The notes: generated by a model not told the origin, from the letters alone. A DNA stretch of 64,000 bases from Streptomyces thermodiastaticus (GCF_014656135.1 NZ_BNBV01000024.1:1-64000), one strand, 5' to 3'. Counted from the first letter of the stretch, positions 1 to 9,218 are shown. Numbers and translations: made by a program.

Positions 1-29
1 GGCTCCCGGTGTCGCCGGCGGACCCTCCG

Positions 30-428
30 CTAGAGGTTGCGAAGTCCACTGAGCACCCTTTCGAGCAGTGTCACGTCCGGTGCGCCGCCGAGGCTCTCGT
101 CGCCGCCGGGCTGGTGGATGGCCACGAACCCGGCCTCCGCCAGGTCCGCGACCAGGATGCGGGCCACACCCAGAGGCATCGACAGCAGCGCCGAGACCTC
201 GGCCACCGACTTCACCTCGCGGCACAGATGGCAGATCCGCTGGTGCTCGGGGAGCAGCCCCATCAGCGCGGCCGGGTCGGCCGTGGTGCTGATCAGTGCC
301 TCGATCGCGAGCTGGTAGCGCGGCCGGGTCCGGCCGCCCGTCATGGCGTACGGGCGGACCAGGGGTTGGTCGCCCTCGTCCCCGTACGGCTCGGCGTACG
401 GATCATGATGGGCGGTGGGCGGGTTCAT
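30..428 (-). CDS. cvnC: Conservon DUF742 protein (CvnC type)
   Basis: 132-residue DUF742 family protein, the third component of a Streptomyces conservon. In these systems a sensor-kinase-like CvnA, a roadblock protein CvnB, a DUF742 protein CvnC and a small Ras-like GTPase CvnD are thought to act together at the membrane in the manner of a G-protein-coupled complex. The body (residues about 20-130) has the expected PYAMTGGRTRP N-terminal motif and the winged-helix-like segment LPEHQRICHLCREVKSVAEV. The ATG is preceded by GGAGGACCC, a strong ribosome site. The gene follows cvnB on the same strand with about 110 bases between. The GTPase gene that normally follows is not visible; no start codon lies in bases 1-29 on this strand. 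Order resembles cvn1 of S. coelicolor (from memory). Confidence 0.9.
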   Translation of the reverse strand: MNPPTAHHDPYAEPYGDEGDQPLVRPYAMTGGRTRPRYQLAIEALISTTADPAALMGLLPEHQRICHLCREVKSVAEVSALLSMPLGVARILVADLAEAGFVAIHQPGGDESLGGAPDVTLLERVLSGLRNL

Positions 429-540
429 GGGTCCTCCGGGCGGGACAGCAAGTCGTTCGGGCTAGCCGTCTGACGGGGCCGGTGGGGGGGATTGTGGCGG
501 CCGGACGGTGATGTGGTGAAACGGGTGGTGCCGCGGCCGG

Positions 541-963
541 TCAGTGCAGCAGACTGCCTTGCAGCTCGGCGCGCAGGTCGGGAGTCAGCACTGCGCCCGC
601 ACGGTCCACGAGCAGGGCCATCTCGTAGCCGACGAGCCCGATGTCGCACTCCGGGTGGGCCAGGACCGCGAGGGACGACCCGTCGGAGATGGACATGATG
701 AAGAGGAATCCCCGCTCCATCTCCACAACCGTCTGCGCCACGTTGCCGCCTTCGAAGATGCGCGAGGCGCCGGCGGTCAGTGAGGTCAGACCGGAGGCCA
801 CGGCCGCGAGCTGGTCGGCGCGGTCGCGGGGAAAGCCTTCGGACATCGCCAGAAGGAGTCCGTCGGCGGAGACCACCACGGTGTGGGACACCCCCGGGGT
901 GTTGTCCACGAAGTTGGTGATCAACCAGTTCAGGTTCTGTGCCGCCTGGCTCATCGGGCTCAC
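541..963 (-). CDS. cvnB: Roadblock/LC7 domain protein (CvnB type)
   Basis: Small roadblock/LC7 (MglB-like) protein of about 140 residues. The family binds the Ras-like GTPase CvnD and probably tunes its nucleotide state. The domain covers nearly all the protein, from NLNWLITNFVDNTPGVSHTV to the LPSGLTSL-like helix, the GFLFIMSISDGSSLAVLA strand and the closing LRAELQGSLL. I chose the GTG at 963-961: it overlaps the cvnA stop by four bases (GTGA) and has AGGAG about six bases upstream. An ATG at 954 (three codons in) is the other candidate and has no clear ribosome site. The coupling to cvnA argues for fixed stoichiometry. Confidence 0.92.
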   Translation of the reverse strand: MSPMSQAAQNLNWLITNFVDNTPGVSHTVVVSADGLLLAMSEGFPRDRADQLAAVASGLTSLTAGASRIFEGGNVAQTVVEMERGFLFIMSISDGSSLAVLAHPECDIGLVGYEMALLVDRAGAVLTPDLRAELQGSLLH

Positions 964-3900
964 TGTCGCTCCTGCTGGTGAGTGGGGCTCGGGAAGGTGC
1001 CCGTCTGGCCGGAACCGGCCCGACGGCCCTGCGCGATGCCCCGGCGGAGATTGGTCAGCCGCCCGCGTACGTCGTCGGGCGCGCGCGACACCTGCGGACC
1101 GCTCTGGTGCTGTTGCTGCTGAGCCGTGCCCGGGACGAGGTTCGCCCGGGGCACCCGGCGCGGCAGACCGGAGGTGGTGACACCGCCCGAGGCGGGCTGC
1201 CGCACTCGCTCGGCCCGCCGCACGAGGTCGTCGTTCGGTGAGCTGCGCCAGGCGGTGGCGGCGTTGCGCTGGGGCGCAGGGGGCTGCTCCGGCTCCGGCG
1301 CCCGCTGCCGGCCACCGCGGAACCAGTCGGTCTCCAGGGTGTCGTACAGCGGAGTGCCCAGGTCGCTGCCGCCGGGGGCCGGCGGCAGCGCCTCCGGCTC
1401 CTGGCGCCGCGGCTGCGCGGGGCGCCGCGCACCGGCGGGATCGGCCGGCTGGGGCCGCGGGAAGGCGCCCGTGGCCGCAGGGTCCTGACGACCCGCCAGG
1501 GCGTGCCCGCCGGCTGCGGGGGCGTCGTGTCCGGGCCGCGGGTACCGACCGGTGGCGTCGGCGTCGTGCTCCCGGCGCACGGCGGGGTACTGGCCGGTCG
1601 CACCGGTGCCGTGCGACGGCCCGGCCGCGAACGGGTCCGCGGCGGCGGGCTGCCGTCCCGCGCCGCGCCCGCCGTCCGGCGCGGGCGGGCCGAAGACGTC
1701 GGAACGGACGAACGAACCCGTGTGCTGCCCGGCGCCCGGGCCGGGACGGGCCGGGGACGCGGTGTGAGCCGGGCCGCGCCACTCGCCGCCGCTGGGGAGC
1801 GCCGGCATCTCGGCCGTGGTGCCCGGGCCCTGGCGGTCGTCGATCCGCGGCATGGGGGAGGTCTGCGCCTGCGGGGCCTCGTCGTGGCCGCGCGGCGTGT
1901 CGGGGGTGGCGGGACCGCCCGCCTCGGTGCTGCCCCAGCTCGGCGTCCGGGACTGCGGGGCACCGCCCGGCAGCTCGGCCCGCGGACCGCCGCGGGAGGG
2001 CAGCTGCGGGGCACGGCTCTGCCCGGCGCCGCCCGTCTGCTGCGGGGACGCACCGCCCCGGGCGCCGCCGAAGACGTCCTGCCGGGTGCCGTCGGGCCGG
2101 CCGCCGAAGCCCTGGGCCGCACCGCCCGGAGCGGCGGTCTGCAGACCCTGCGCACCGGCCGGTGCCCGGTTGCCGGCCCCGGCGCCCGCCGGGAACGCCC
2201 GGCCCTGCTGCGGCTGCCCCGGACCCTGCGGACCGCGCGCCGCACCCGGACCGCCGGGACCGCCCGGACGGCCGCTGTTGCCCGGCAGCGCCGCACGCGG
2301 CCCCTGGCCGGTGCCGCCCTGGCCGCGCGAGCCGCCGGAGCCGCCGAACAGCCCGGCCTGGCCCGACTGCTGGGCCTGACGCCGCGCGGCGGCCGCACCG
2401 GCGGCGGCAGCGGCGGCCGCCGGAGCGCCCGAGGGACCGCCGCCCTTGCCGGGCGCGGGCTTCCGGCCGCCCTGGGCGACGTCCACGGGCAGCATGACCA
2501 GCGCGGTCGTGCCGCCGGAGTCGGACGGGCGCAGCTGGATGCGGATGCCGTGCCGCTGGGAGAGGCGGCCGACCACGAACAGGCCCATGCGGCGGGAGAC
2601 GGAGACGTCCACGGTCGGCGGCGAGGCGAGCCGCTCGTTGATCGCCGCCAGGTCCTCCGGGGACAGGCCGATGCCGGTGTCGTGGATCTCGATCAGCACC
2701 CGGCCGTCGGGCAGGGCGTGACCGGTGACCTTGACCTTGGTCTGCGGCGAGGAGAACGAGGTGGCGTTCTCCAGCAGCTCGGCGAGCAGGTGCACCAGGT
2801 CGTTGACGACCCGGCCGGCGACCTCGGTGGTGGGCACCGAGGACAGCTCGATGCGCTCGTACTGCTCCACCTCGGAGGCGGCCGCACGCAGCACGTCGAC
2901 CAGCGGCACCGGGCGGGTCCAGCGGCGGCCCGGCTCCTCACCGGCCAGAACGAGCAGGTTCTCGCCGTTGCGGCGCATACGGGTGGCGAGGTGGTCGAGC
3001 TTGAACAGCGAGGCCAGCTGGTCCGGGTCCGCCTCGCGGGACTCCAGTTCGGAGATCAGCGACAGCTGACGCTGGATCAGACCCTGGGAGCGGCGCGAGA
3101 GGTTGGTGAACATCGCGTTCACGTTGCCCCGCAGCATGGCCTGCTCGGCGGCCAGACGGACCGCTTCCCGGTGCACCTCGTCGAAGGCCGCGGCCACCTG
3201 GCCGATCTCGTCCCGGGAGTGCACACCGACCGACTCCACGGAGGTGTCGACGTCCTGCGGGTCGGCCTCCGACAGCTGCTTGACCAGCTCGGGCAGGCGC
3301 TCCTGGGCGACCTTGGTGGCGGTGTCCTGCAGCCGGCGCAGCGAGCGGATCATGGAGCGGGCCACCACGAACGCGCCGACCAGCGACACGCCGAGCACGA
3401 GCAGCACCAGCGCACCGGAGATGATGGCGTCCCGCTCGGTGGCGCCGCGCAGCTCGCGCGCCTTCTGCTCCATCTCCTCGAGCAGCGTGTGCTCGATCTT
3501 CTTCATCTGCTCGATCTTGGTCGAGCTGTCGTCCACCCAGTCGCGGTAGGAGCGCTTGTCCTGCTGGGACAGACCGGAGTCGCTGTCCAGCGCGCGCTTG
3601 GCGTAGACGTCCGCGGCCTGGATGGTCGGGTTGCCCTCCTGGACCGGCTTGAGCAGCTCGTCGACGCCGGAGCCGTAGATGGTGCGGAAGCTGTTCAGCT
3701 CGGAGTTCTCGCCGTCCAGCGCCGACTGGCCGTAGAGGCGGTCGTTGACGGAGAGGTGGCCGGAGCTGCTGTTGCTGGCCGGGAGGGCGGCCGCGATGAC
3801 GGCGCGCTGGATGGAGGCGTACTCCTTGGCGGAGGAGAAGGCGGCCAGCGCGCGGGTGCGCTGGATCATCTCCGGGTTGCTGGTCGCCTCGGCCATGTCC

Positions 3901-4631
3901 TGGGAGAGGTCGAGCAGCTCGGTGATGAGCCGGTGGTAGGCCTCGATGGTCCGGGCCGAGTTGCCCTCGTCCTCGTAGGCGGCCTTGCGTATCCTGCCCA
4001 GCTCGTTGAGCTCGCCGGCCAGGCCGACGAGAGTGTCGCGCACGCCCTGGAGGTCGCCGTCCTTGCTGGCGGCGTCGATCTCCTCCGAGGCGTCGATGAA
4101 GTTCTCCTTGGCCCGGTCGGTCTTCTCCTGGTAGCCCTTGACCGTGATGGCGCTCGCGCTGGACGGGTGCGACAGCGGGCCCGCGGACTGGTCGCGCTCC
4201 TCCTGCAGCGCGGCGGCCAGCTCGGTGGCCTGCTTGGTCATGTCCGTCAGCAGCTTCATGTTGTCGAGCTGCTGGATGTCGTCCAGGTTCTCGTTGATGC
4301 GCAGCGCGCCCAGCGTGGTGGCCGCGACCACGGGAAGCGCGAGCAGCGACACCAGACGGGTGGAGATGCGCCAGTTGCGCAGAGCCATCCGGGAACCGGG
4401 CCCGACCACGCCCCGTCCCGTGGCCGGTTTGATCGTGGGGGCGGGGGCCGCGGCGGACGGTGCCGACCCCGCCGTGCCGGAGCGGCCGGCGCGCTCGCCG
4501 CGGTCACCGGCGGGTGCCGAACCCGGGTTCTGGGCGTGCTGGGGCGAGGAGCTGCCTTTCATGGGGCCAGTCCCACCATGGGGCTCCGGCTTCGCCGAAG
4601 CACTGCCATCCCTCTTGAAACGTCCCTGCAC
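960..4631 (-). CDS. cvnA: Conservon sensor histidine-kinase-like protein (CvnA type)
   Basis: Very large (1223 residues) membrane protein with a nitrate/nitrite-sensing (NIT-like) extracellular region. It has a basic N-terminus, TM1 at about 91-110, an external helical region to about 400, TM2 at about 402-424, a HAMP-like linker, a degenerate phosphoacceptor helix (LDHLATRMRRNGENLLVL) and a HATPase_c domain near 590-715 (N-box NDLVHLLAELLENATS, then DTGIGL). The last ~500 residues are low complexity, rich in Gly, Pro, Gln, Ala and Arg. It is probably the input module that controls the CvnB/C/D GTPase switch. The GTG at 4631 is preferred because AGAGGT lies upstream and the VQGRFKRDGS N-terminus looks conserved; the ATG at 4562 is the alternative. 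Confidence 0.88.
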   Translation of the reverse strand: MQGRFKRDGSASAKPEPHGGTGPMKGSSSPQHAQNPGSAPAGDRGERAGRSGTAGSAPSAAAPAPTIKPATGRGVVGPGSRMALRNWRISTRLVSLLALPVVAATTLGALRINENLDDIQQLDNMKLLTDMTKQATELAAALQEERDQSAGPLSHPSSASAITVKGYQEKTDRAKENFIDASEEIDAASKDGDLQGVRDTLVGLAGELNELGRIRKAAYEDEGNSARTIEAYHRLITELLDLSQDMAEATSNPEMIQRTRALAAFSSAKEYASIQRAVIAAALPASNSSSGHLSVNDRLYGQSALDGENSELNSFRTIYGSGVDELLKPVQEGNPTIQAADVYAKRALDSDSGLSQQDKRSYRDWVDDSSTKIEQMKKIEHTLLEEMEQKARELRGATERDAIISGALVLLVLGVSLVGAFVVARSMIRSLRRLQDTATKVAQERLPELVKQLSEADPQDVDTSVESVGVHSRDEIGQVAAAFDEVHREAVRLAAEQAMLRGNVNAMFTNLSRRSQGLIQRQLSLISELESREADPDQLASLFKLDHLATRMRRNGENLLVLAGEEPGRRWTRPVPLVDVLRAAASEVEQYERIELSSVPTTEVAGRVVNDLVHLLAELLENATSFSSPQTKVKVTGHALPDGRVLIEIHDTGIGLSPEDLAAINERLASPPTVDVSVSRRMGLFVVGRLSQRHGIRIQLRPSDSGGTTALVMLPVDVAQGGRKPAPGKGGGPSGAPAAAAAAAGAAAARRQAQQSGQAGLFGGSGGSRGQGGTGQGPRAALPGNSGRPGGPGGPGAARGPQGPGQPQQGRAFPAGAGAGNRAPAGAQGLQTAAPGGAAQGFGGRPDGTRQDVFGGARGGASPQQTGGAGQSRAPQLPSRGGPRAELPGGAPQSRTPSWGSTEAGGPATPDTPRGHDEAPQAQTSPMPRIDDRQGPGTTAEMPALPSGGEWRGPAHTASPARPGPGAGQHTGSFVRSDVFGPPAPDGGRGAGRQPAAADPFAAGPSHGTGATGQYPAVRREHDADATGRYPRPGHDAPAAGGHALAGRQDPAATGAFPRPQPADPAGARRPAQPRRQEPEALPPAPGGSDLGTPLYDTLETDWFRGGRQRAPEPEQPPAPQRNAATAWRSSPNDDLVRRAERVRQPASGGVTTSGLPRRVPRANLVPGTAQQQQHQSGPQVSRAPDDVRGRLTNLRRGIAQGRRAGSGQTGTFPSPTHQQERQ

Positions 4632-5230
4632 TAGCGTCGCAACCTCTGGACCAGGCGTCCGTCCGCGGCAGCGGACGGACGGTGTCGGCGTCGTGGGGAA
4701 GGTCCTCGGGCCTTCCCCGGTGGTCGTGGGTGACCGGCGCTGGTTCCCCCTTCTCGCCGCCACTCGGCGCTGCGTCGCGCCCCGTGTGCGCCGGCTCGAT
4801 CCTGCGGCGGTCCGTCGCATTCCAGCACAGTGCCGGATCTCCAACAAGGCATCCGCGTCACCCTGTGACATGCGTGACGCCACGTGAGCGGCGGCTCACC
4901 GGTCGTGGAAAGCGATCTGTCCGTTACCGGACATATGAGCACGAGCCGACGACGGGCCGCTGGTGTCCCAGTCGCCATGATCGGGAGCGGAATGAGGGCT
5001 TCGGGGGGCCGATGTCCGGTTCGTGGAGGTCGGAGGAAGCCCGCACATGGCGCAGAATTGTCCCCTTTTGCCGATCGGCTCGTGAGCAAACTCACATGCC
5101 GTCGGCGGACTTGCCGGTCCGGTGGCCGGGAATGGCGCGTTTAGCCTGACGCTTTACAGAGATGGCAAAACCGACAGCGCGCCCGCGCGGGGGGCCGCGC
5201 CCCTCAGGGCGCCTCTAGACGACAGGGCCT
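4632..5230. other. Intergenic region upstream of the conservon
   Basis: About 600 bases with no convincing gene; open frames here show no coding bias. It should carry the promoter of the conservon on the minus strand. Two short perfect inverted repeats stand out. At 4884-4899, GTGAGC and GCTCAC flank GGCG. At 4918-4933, TGTCCG and CGGACA flank TTAC. Either could be a regulator site, but neither matches an operator I recognise. Confidence 0.5.
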
Positions 5231-5428
5231 TTGACCACCGTGAAGACGACGATGATGTTCCGCACCATAGCCAACCCCCGGCGCACCACGCTCGCGCACC
5301 TCAAGGACGCCGGCGCACTGCGGACGCCGGAGGTGCCGGAGCACCCCGTCACCCTCCCCACCCGCACCGCCAACCCGCGGCGCACCGTCCTGACCGAGAT
5401 CCCGAAGCAGGCCGCGCCCGCGGAGTGA
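5231..5428 (+). CDS. Small conserved-looking protein with NPRRT repeats
   Basis: Short gene of up to 65 residues, not assigned to a family. Codons have the strong G/C third-position bias of real genes in this window, unlike overlapping frames. The protein contains two similar boxes, ANPRRTTL and ANPRRTVL, with a proline- and threonine-rich stretch between, and ends in KQAAPAE. No membrane segment or signal peptide is visible. The first in-frame start is TTG at 5231; GTG at 5240 or the ATG pair at 5252/5255 are more natural starts, but none has a clear ribosome site. It stands alone between the conservon promoter region and the fumarylacetoacetate-hydrolase gene. Confidence 0.55.
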   Translation: MTTVKTTMMFRTIANPRRTTLAHLKDAGALRTPEVPEHPVTLPTRTANPRRTVLTEIPKQAAPAE

Positions 5429-5848
5429 CAAAGCCCGGCTCTCAGGCGCCGCCGTCGCACGGTGCCCGTCGCGGGCCGGAGGCAGGACCCGCGAGCGGCC
5501 TCGGGCCCCTGAGGCAGCGCACACCCTGTGCGGTGACCGGTGCTCCCGTGATGCACAGGGTGCCGCGCCCGCTCGCCCGGACCGCGCGACGGCCTCGGCG
5601 GGCAGGCCGATCGCAGCCGCGGACACAGGGGCGTCCCACCGCACGGGGCGCCCCTTCCGCGTCCCGGGCACCCGGCGCCGCCCGCCGGCGCACGCTCCCC
5701 TCGGCGCCGTCCCGGCGACGGGCAGGAGCCGGGCGTGCCCAGCCGGACGCGGGGCGCCCGCCGCGCCGTGGGCGCGAGGACGGGGCCCCTGCCGCGTTAG
5801 CCTGGAGCGTCAGACTCCTCCCAGTTCAGTCAAGGGGCCAAGCATCCC
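5429..5848. other. Intergenic region, no gene seen
   Basis: About 420 bases between the small ORF and the next gene. No frame has convincing coding bias. A 10-bp perfect inverted repeat (CACCCTGTGC and its complement at 5522-5531 and 5553-5562, loop 21) could be a terminator for the small ORF or an operator. A promoter for the next gene is expected near 5790-5820 but is not clear. Confidence 0.4.
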
Positions 5849-6634
5849 GTGCGCATCGCCAGGTTCTCCATCGACGGGAACGTCGCCTTCGGCGCGATCG
5901 AGGGCGACCAGCCGGACCAGCTCGTCCTCGACATCATCAAAGGCATCCCGTTCGCGGACTTCGAGCTCTCCGGCACCAAGGTGCCGCTGAGCAAGGTACG
6001 GCTGCTGCCGCCGGTGCTGCCCAACAAGGTCGTCGCCTTCGGGCGCAACTACGCCGAGCACGCGAAGGAACTCGGCAACGAGGTGCCCGAGGCCCCGTTC
6101 GCCTTCTTCAAGCCGTCCACCGCGGTGATCGGCCCCGGCGACCCCATCCAGTTCCCCTCCTTCTCCCAGGAGCTGCACCACGAGGCCGAGCTGGCCGTGG
6201 TCATCGGGCGGATGTGCCGCGAGGTCCCGCGCGAGCGCGTCCAGGACGTGATCTTCGGCTACACCTGCGCCAACGACATCACCGCCCGCGACGTCCAGCG
6301 CCGCGAGAAGCAGTGGGCGAGGGCCAAGGGCTTCGACACCTCCTGCCCGCTGGGCCCCTGGGTGGAGACGGACCTCTCGCTGTCCGAGGCCTCCGACCTG
6401 ACCGTCCAGCTCACCGTCAACGGCGAGCAGCGGCAGCTCGGCCGCACCAGCGAGATGATCCACTCCATCGAGGACCTGATCGTCAACATCTCCGAGGCCA
6501 TGACGCTGCTGCCCGGCGACGTCATCCTCACCGGCACCCCGGCCGGGGTCGGCCCCCTCAACGTCGGCGACGAGGTCGCCGTCACCATCGAAGGCATCGG
6601 CACTCTCACCAACAAGGTTGTCAAGCGTGGCTAG
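5849..6634 (+). CDS. Fumarylacetoacetate hydrolase family protein
   Basis: 261-residue member of the FAH superfamily, metal-dependent enzymes that hydrolyse or decarboxylate acylpyruvates, oxaloacetate or 2-hydroxyhepta-diene-dioates. The small N-terminal domain (1-55) is followed by the catalytic domain with GRNYAEHAKELG and FFKPSTAVIGPGDPI. The metal ligands fall in HHEAELAVVIGR and in the ANDITARD loop, and TGTPAGVGPL is near the C-terminus. All expected ligand positions appear intact. The GTG start has AAGGGG about ten bases upstream. It overlaps gltX by eight bases and is surely cotranscribed with it. The exact substrate cannot be told from sequence; a housekeeping oxaloacetate or acylpyruvate role is plausible. 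Confidence 0.9.
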   Translation: MRIARFSIDGNVAFGAIEGDQPDQLVLDIIKGIPFADFELSGTKVPLSKVRLLPPVLPNKVVAFGRNYAEHAKELGNEVPEAPFAFFKPSTAVIGPGDPIQFPSFSQELHHEAELAVVIGRMCREVPRERVQDVIFGYTCANDITARDVQRREKQWARAKGFDTSCPLGPWVETDLSLSEASDLTVQLTVNGEQRQLGRTSEMIHSIEDLIVNISEAMTLLPGDVILTGTPAGVGPLNVGDEVAVTIEGIGTLTNKVVKRG

Positions 6635-8102
6635 CGCACCCGTACGCGTCCGTTTCTGCCCCTCGCCCACCGGTAACCCCCATGTGGGCCTGGTCCGCAC
6701 CGCCCTGTTCAACTGGGCGTTCGCCCGGCACCACCAGGGCACCCTGGTCTTCCGCATCGAGGACACCGACGCGGCCCGCGACTCCGAGGAGTCCTACCAG
6801 CAGCTGCTGGAGTCGATGCGCTGGCTGGGCTTCGACTGGGACGAGGGCCCCGAGGTCGGCGGCCCGCACGCGCCGTACCGGCAGTCGCAGCGCCGGGAGA
6901 TCTACGCCGACGTAGCGCAGAAGCTGCTCGACGCCGGCTACGCCTACCACTGCTACTGCTCGCAGGAGGAGCTGGAGACGCGCCGCGAGGCCGCTCGCGC
7001 CGCGGGCAGGCCGTCGGGCTACGACGGCCACTGCCGCGACCTGACCGCCGAGCAGATCGAGCGGTACACGGCGGAGGGGCGGGCGCCGATCGTCCGCTTC
7101 CGCATGCCCGACGAGACGATCACCTTCACCGACCTGGTCCGCGGCGAGCTGACGTTCACCCCGGAGAACGTCCCGGACTACGGCATCGTCCGCGCCAACG
7201 GCGCTCCGCTCTACACGCTCGTCAACCCCGTCGACGACGCGCTGATGGAGATCACCCACGTGCTGCGCGGCGAGGACCTGCTGTCCTCCACCCCGCGCCA
7301 GATCGCGCTGTACAAGGCGCTGATGGAGCTGGGCATCGCCCAGCGCGTCCCCGAGTTCGGCCACCTGCCCTACGTCATGGGCGAGGGGAACAAGAAGCTC
7401 TCCAAGCGCGACCCGCAGTCCTCGCTGAACCTCTACCGCGAGCGCGGCTTCCTGCCCGAGGGCCTGCTCAACTACCTCTCCCTGCTCGGCTGGTCCCTCT
7501 CCGCCGACCAGGACATCTTCACGCTCGACGAGATGGTCGCGGCCTTCGACGTCAAGGACGTCAACCCCAACCCGGCCCGGTTCGACCTGAAGAAGGCGGA
7601 GGCGATCAACGCCGACCACATCCGCCTGCTCGACGTCAAGGACTTCGCCGAGCGCTGCCGTCCCTGGCTGAAGGCCCCGTTCGCCCCGTGGGCGCCGGAG
7701 GACTTCGACGAGGCCAAGTGGCAGGCGATCGCGCCGCACGCCCAGACCCGCGTGAAGGTGCTCTCGGAGATCACCGACAACGTCGACTTCCTGTTCCTGC
7801 CGGAGCCGGTCACCGACGAGGCCAGCTGGAACAAGGCGATGAAGGAGGGCTCCGACGCCCTGCTGCGCACCGCCCGGGAGAAGCTTCAGGCGGCCGACTG
7901 GACATCTCCCGAGGCGCTGAAGGAGGCCGTCCTGGCCGCCGGCGAGGCCCACGGCCTCAAGCTCGGCAAGGCCCAGGCCCCGGTCCGGGTGGCCGTCACC
8001 GGCCGCACGGTGGGCCTGCCCCTGTTCGAGTCCCTCCAGGTCCTCGGCAAGGAGAAGTCGCTGGCCCGGATCGACGCGGCCCTGACGAAGCTCACCGTTT
8101 GA
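6627..8102 (+). CDS. gltX: Glutamyl-tRNA synthetase
   Basis: 491-residue class I synthetase that attaches glutamate to tRNA. It shows the signature CPSPTGNPHVGL (HIGH-like region) near residues 10-21 and the KLSKRD loop (KMSKS equivalent) at about 257-262, with the normal C-terminal anticodon-binding domain. Streptomyces are known to lack a glutaminyl-tRNA synthetase, so this enzyme should be non-discriminating and also make Glu-tRNA-Gln for GatCAB (family knowledge). The GTG at 6627 gives MASAPVRVRF with AAGG nine bases upstream; an in-frame TTG at 6618 is less likely. The gene overlaps the FAH gene and sits about 1 kb ahead of three tRNA-Glu and two tRNA-Gln genes, whose products it would charge. 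Confidence 0.97.
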   Translation: MASAPVRVRFCPSPTGNPHVGLVRTALFNWAFARHHQGTLVFRIEDTDAARDSEESYQQLLESMRWLGFDWDEGPEVGGPHAPYRQSQRREIYADVAQKLLDAGYAYHCYCSQEELETRREAARAAGRPSGYDGHCRDLTAEQIERYTAEGRAPIVRFRMPDETITFTDLVRGELTFTPENVPDYGIVRANGAPLYTLVNPVDDALMEITHVLRGEDLLSSTPRQIALYKALMELGIAQRVPEFGHLPYVMGEGNKKLSKRDPQSSLNLYRERGFLPEGLLNYLSLLGWSLSADQDIFTLDEMVAAFDVKDVNPNPARFDLKKAEAINADHIRLLDVKDFAERCRPWLKAPFAPWAPEDFDEAKWQAIAPHAQTRVKVLSEITDNVDFLFLPEPVTDEASWNKAMKEGSDALLRTAREKLQAADWTSPEALKEAVLAAGEAHGLKLGKAQAPVRVAVTGRTVGLPLFESLQVLGKEKSLARIDAALTKLTV

Positions 8103-8115
8103 TCGCAGCGAACAT

Positions 8116-8155
8116 GACAGGGGCGGCACCCCGGACCCCGGGGGCCGCCCCTGTC
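8116..8155 (+). terminator. Terminator after gltX
   Basis: Strong hairpin 14 bases after the gltX stop: a 12-bp perfect stem (GACAGGGGCGGC and its complement at 8144-8155) whose loop carries a further CCCCGG/CCGGGG stem. No T-run follows, as is common for actinobacterial terminators. Confidence 0.8.
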
Positions 8156-8268
8156 GCATGCGCGCACCCGGGCCGGGCGCGGCCGGCGCGCCGCCGCCCC
8201 GGCCGGACCGGTGCGGCATGCGGCCGCAGCCGCTCCGCGGCGGCCGCCCCGGCGGTACCGTCGGTGTC

Positions 8269-9015
8269 ATGACCATCCGGGCCGTGCTCTGGGACGTCGA
8301 CGACACGCTGTTCGACTACACCACCGCCGACCGCACCGGGATGCGGGCGCACCTGCTCGCCGAGCGGCTGCTGGACCGCTACGGCAGCGTGGAGGAGGCC
8401 CTCGCCCAGTGGCGGCGGATCACCGACGAGCAGTGGGCCAGGTTCTCGGCGGGCGAGGTCTCCTTCGATGAGCAGCGGCGCGAGCGGGTGCGGGTCTTCC
8501 TCGGCCGGCCGGAGCTGACCGACGCCGAGGCCGAGGACTGGTTCGCGCGGTACCTGCGGCACTACGAGTCCGCCTGGGCGGTCTTCCCGGACGTGCTGCC
8601 CGCCCTGGACCGCCTCGCCGTCGGGTACCGGCACGCCGTGCTGTCCAACTCCGGCCTGCACGTGCAGGAGCACAAGCTGCGGGTGCTGGGCCTGCGCGAC
8701 CGTTTCGAGGCCGTGCTGTGCGCGGCCGAACTGGGCGTGTCCAAGCCCCGGGCGCGGGCGTTCCACGCGGCCTGCGAGGCCCTGGGGCTCCCTCCGCACC
8801 AGGTCGCCTACGTCGGCGATCACCCGGAGATCGACGCCCGGGGCGCCGCCGCGGCCGGGCTGCTGCCGGTCTGGATCGACCGCACGGACATGTCCCCGGA
8901 CGGCGCCGCCGGCGGCCCGCCCGGCCCGGGCGTGCACCGGATCTCCTCGCTCGCCGAACTCCCGGCGCTGCTCGGTGCCCATACCCGTTTTGGAGCCCGG
9001 TCGACCTTCAGGTAA
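8269..9015 (+). CDS. HAD superfamily hydrolase
   Basis: 248-residue haloacid-dehalogenase-like phosphatase. Motif I is DVDDT near residues 9-13 (nucleophile and acid Asp), followed by an alpha-helical cap. Motif II is LSNSGL, motif III the Lys of GVSKPRARAFHAA, and motif IV GDHPEIDARGAAAAG. All catalytic residues are present. The family removes phosphate from small metabolites such as phosphoglycolate or sugar phosphates, and the substrate cannot be assigned here. The ATG at 8269 is the first start consistent with the core fold. The gene lies between gltX and the tRNA cluster in the same direction, but the gltX terminator separates it from the synthetase gene. Confidence 0.88.
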   Translation: MTIRAVLWDVDDTLFDYTTADRTGMRAHLLAERLLDRYGSVEEALAQWRRITDEQWARFSAGEVSFDEQRRERVRVFLGRPELTDAEAEDWFARYLRHYESAWAVFPDVLPALDRLAVGYRHAVLSNSGLHVQEHKLRVLGLRDRFEAVLCAAELGVSKPRARAFHAACEALGLPPHQVAYVGDHPEIDARGAAAAGLLPVWIDRTDMSPDGAAGGPPGPGVHRISSLAELPALLGAHTRFGARSTFR

Positions 9016-9107
9016 TGTTCTTCCTGCGCCGCGGGGAGCGGGCCGGAAGGCCGGAGCCCCGAGGCGCAGAACGAGAACAAGATCCCCGAACGGGGCTTGC
9101 GTTCCAG

Positions 9108-9179
9108 TGGCCTATGGTGTAATTGGCAGCACGACGGATTCTGGTTCCGTTAGTCTTGGTTCGAGTCCAGGTAGGCCAG
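9108..9179 (+). tRNA. tRNA-Gln (CTG)
   Basis: 72-base cloverleaf. The acceptor stem TGGCCTA pairs with TAGGCCA, the discriminator is G, the anticodon loop is TTCTGGT with anticodon CTG, and the T-arm is GGTTCGAGTCC. The 3' CCA is not encoded. It differs from the second copy by a compensated base pair in the acceptor stem. Confidence 0.97.
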
Positions 9180-9218
9180 CTCGCAGAGCTCATCTGCATC
9201 GCGGATCTCATCCGCAAA

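Noticed and set aside
1503..4634. Long plus-strand open frame opposite cvnA
   Set aside because: Antisense shadow of the real gene; no family likeness and the cvnA frame carries clear HAMP and ATPase motifs.
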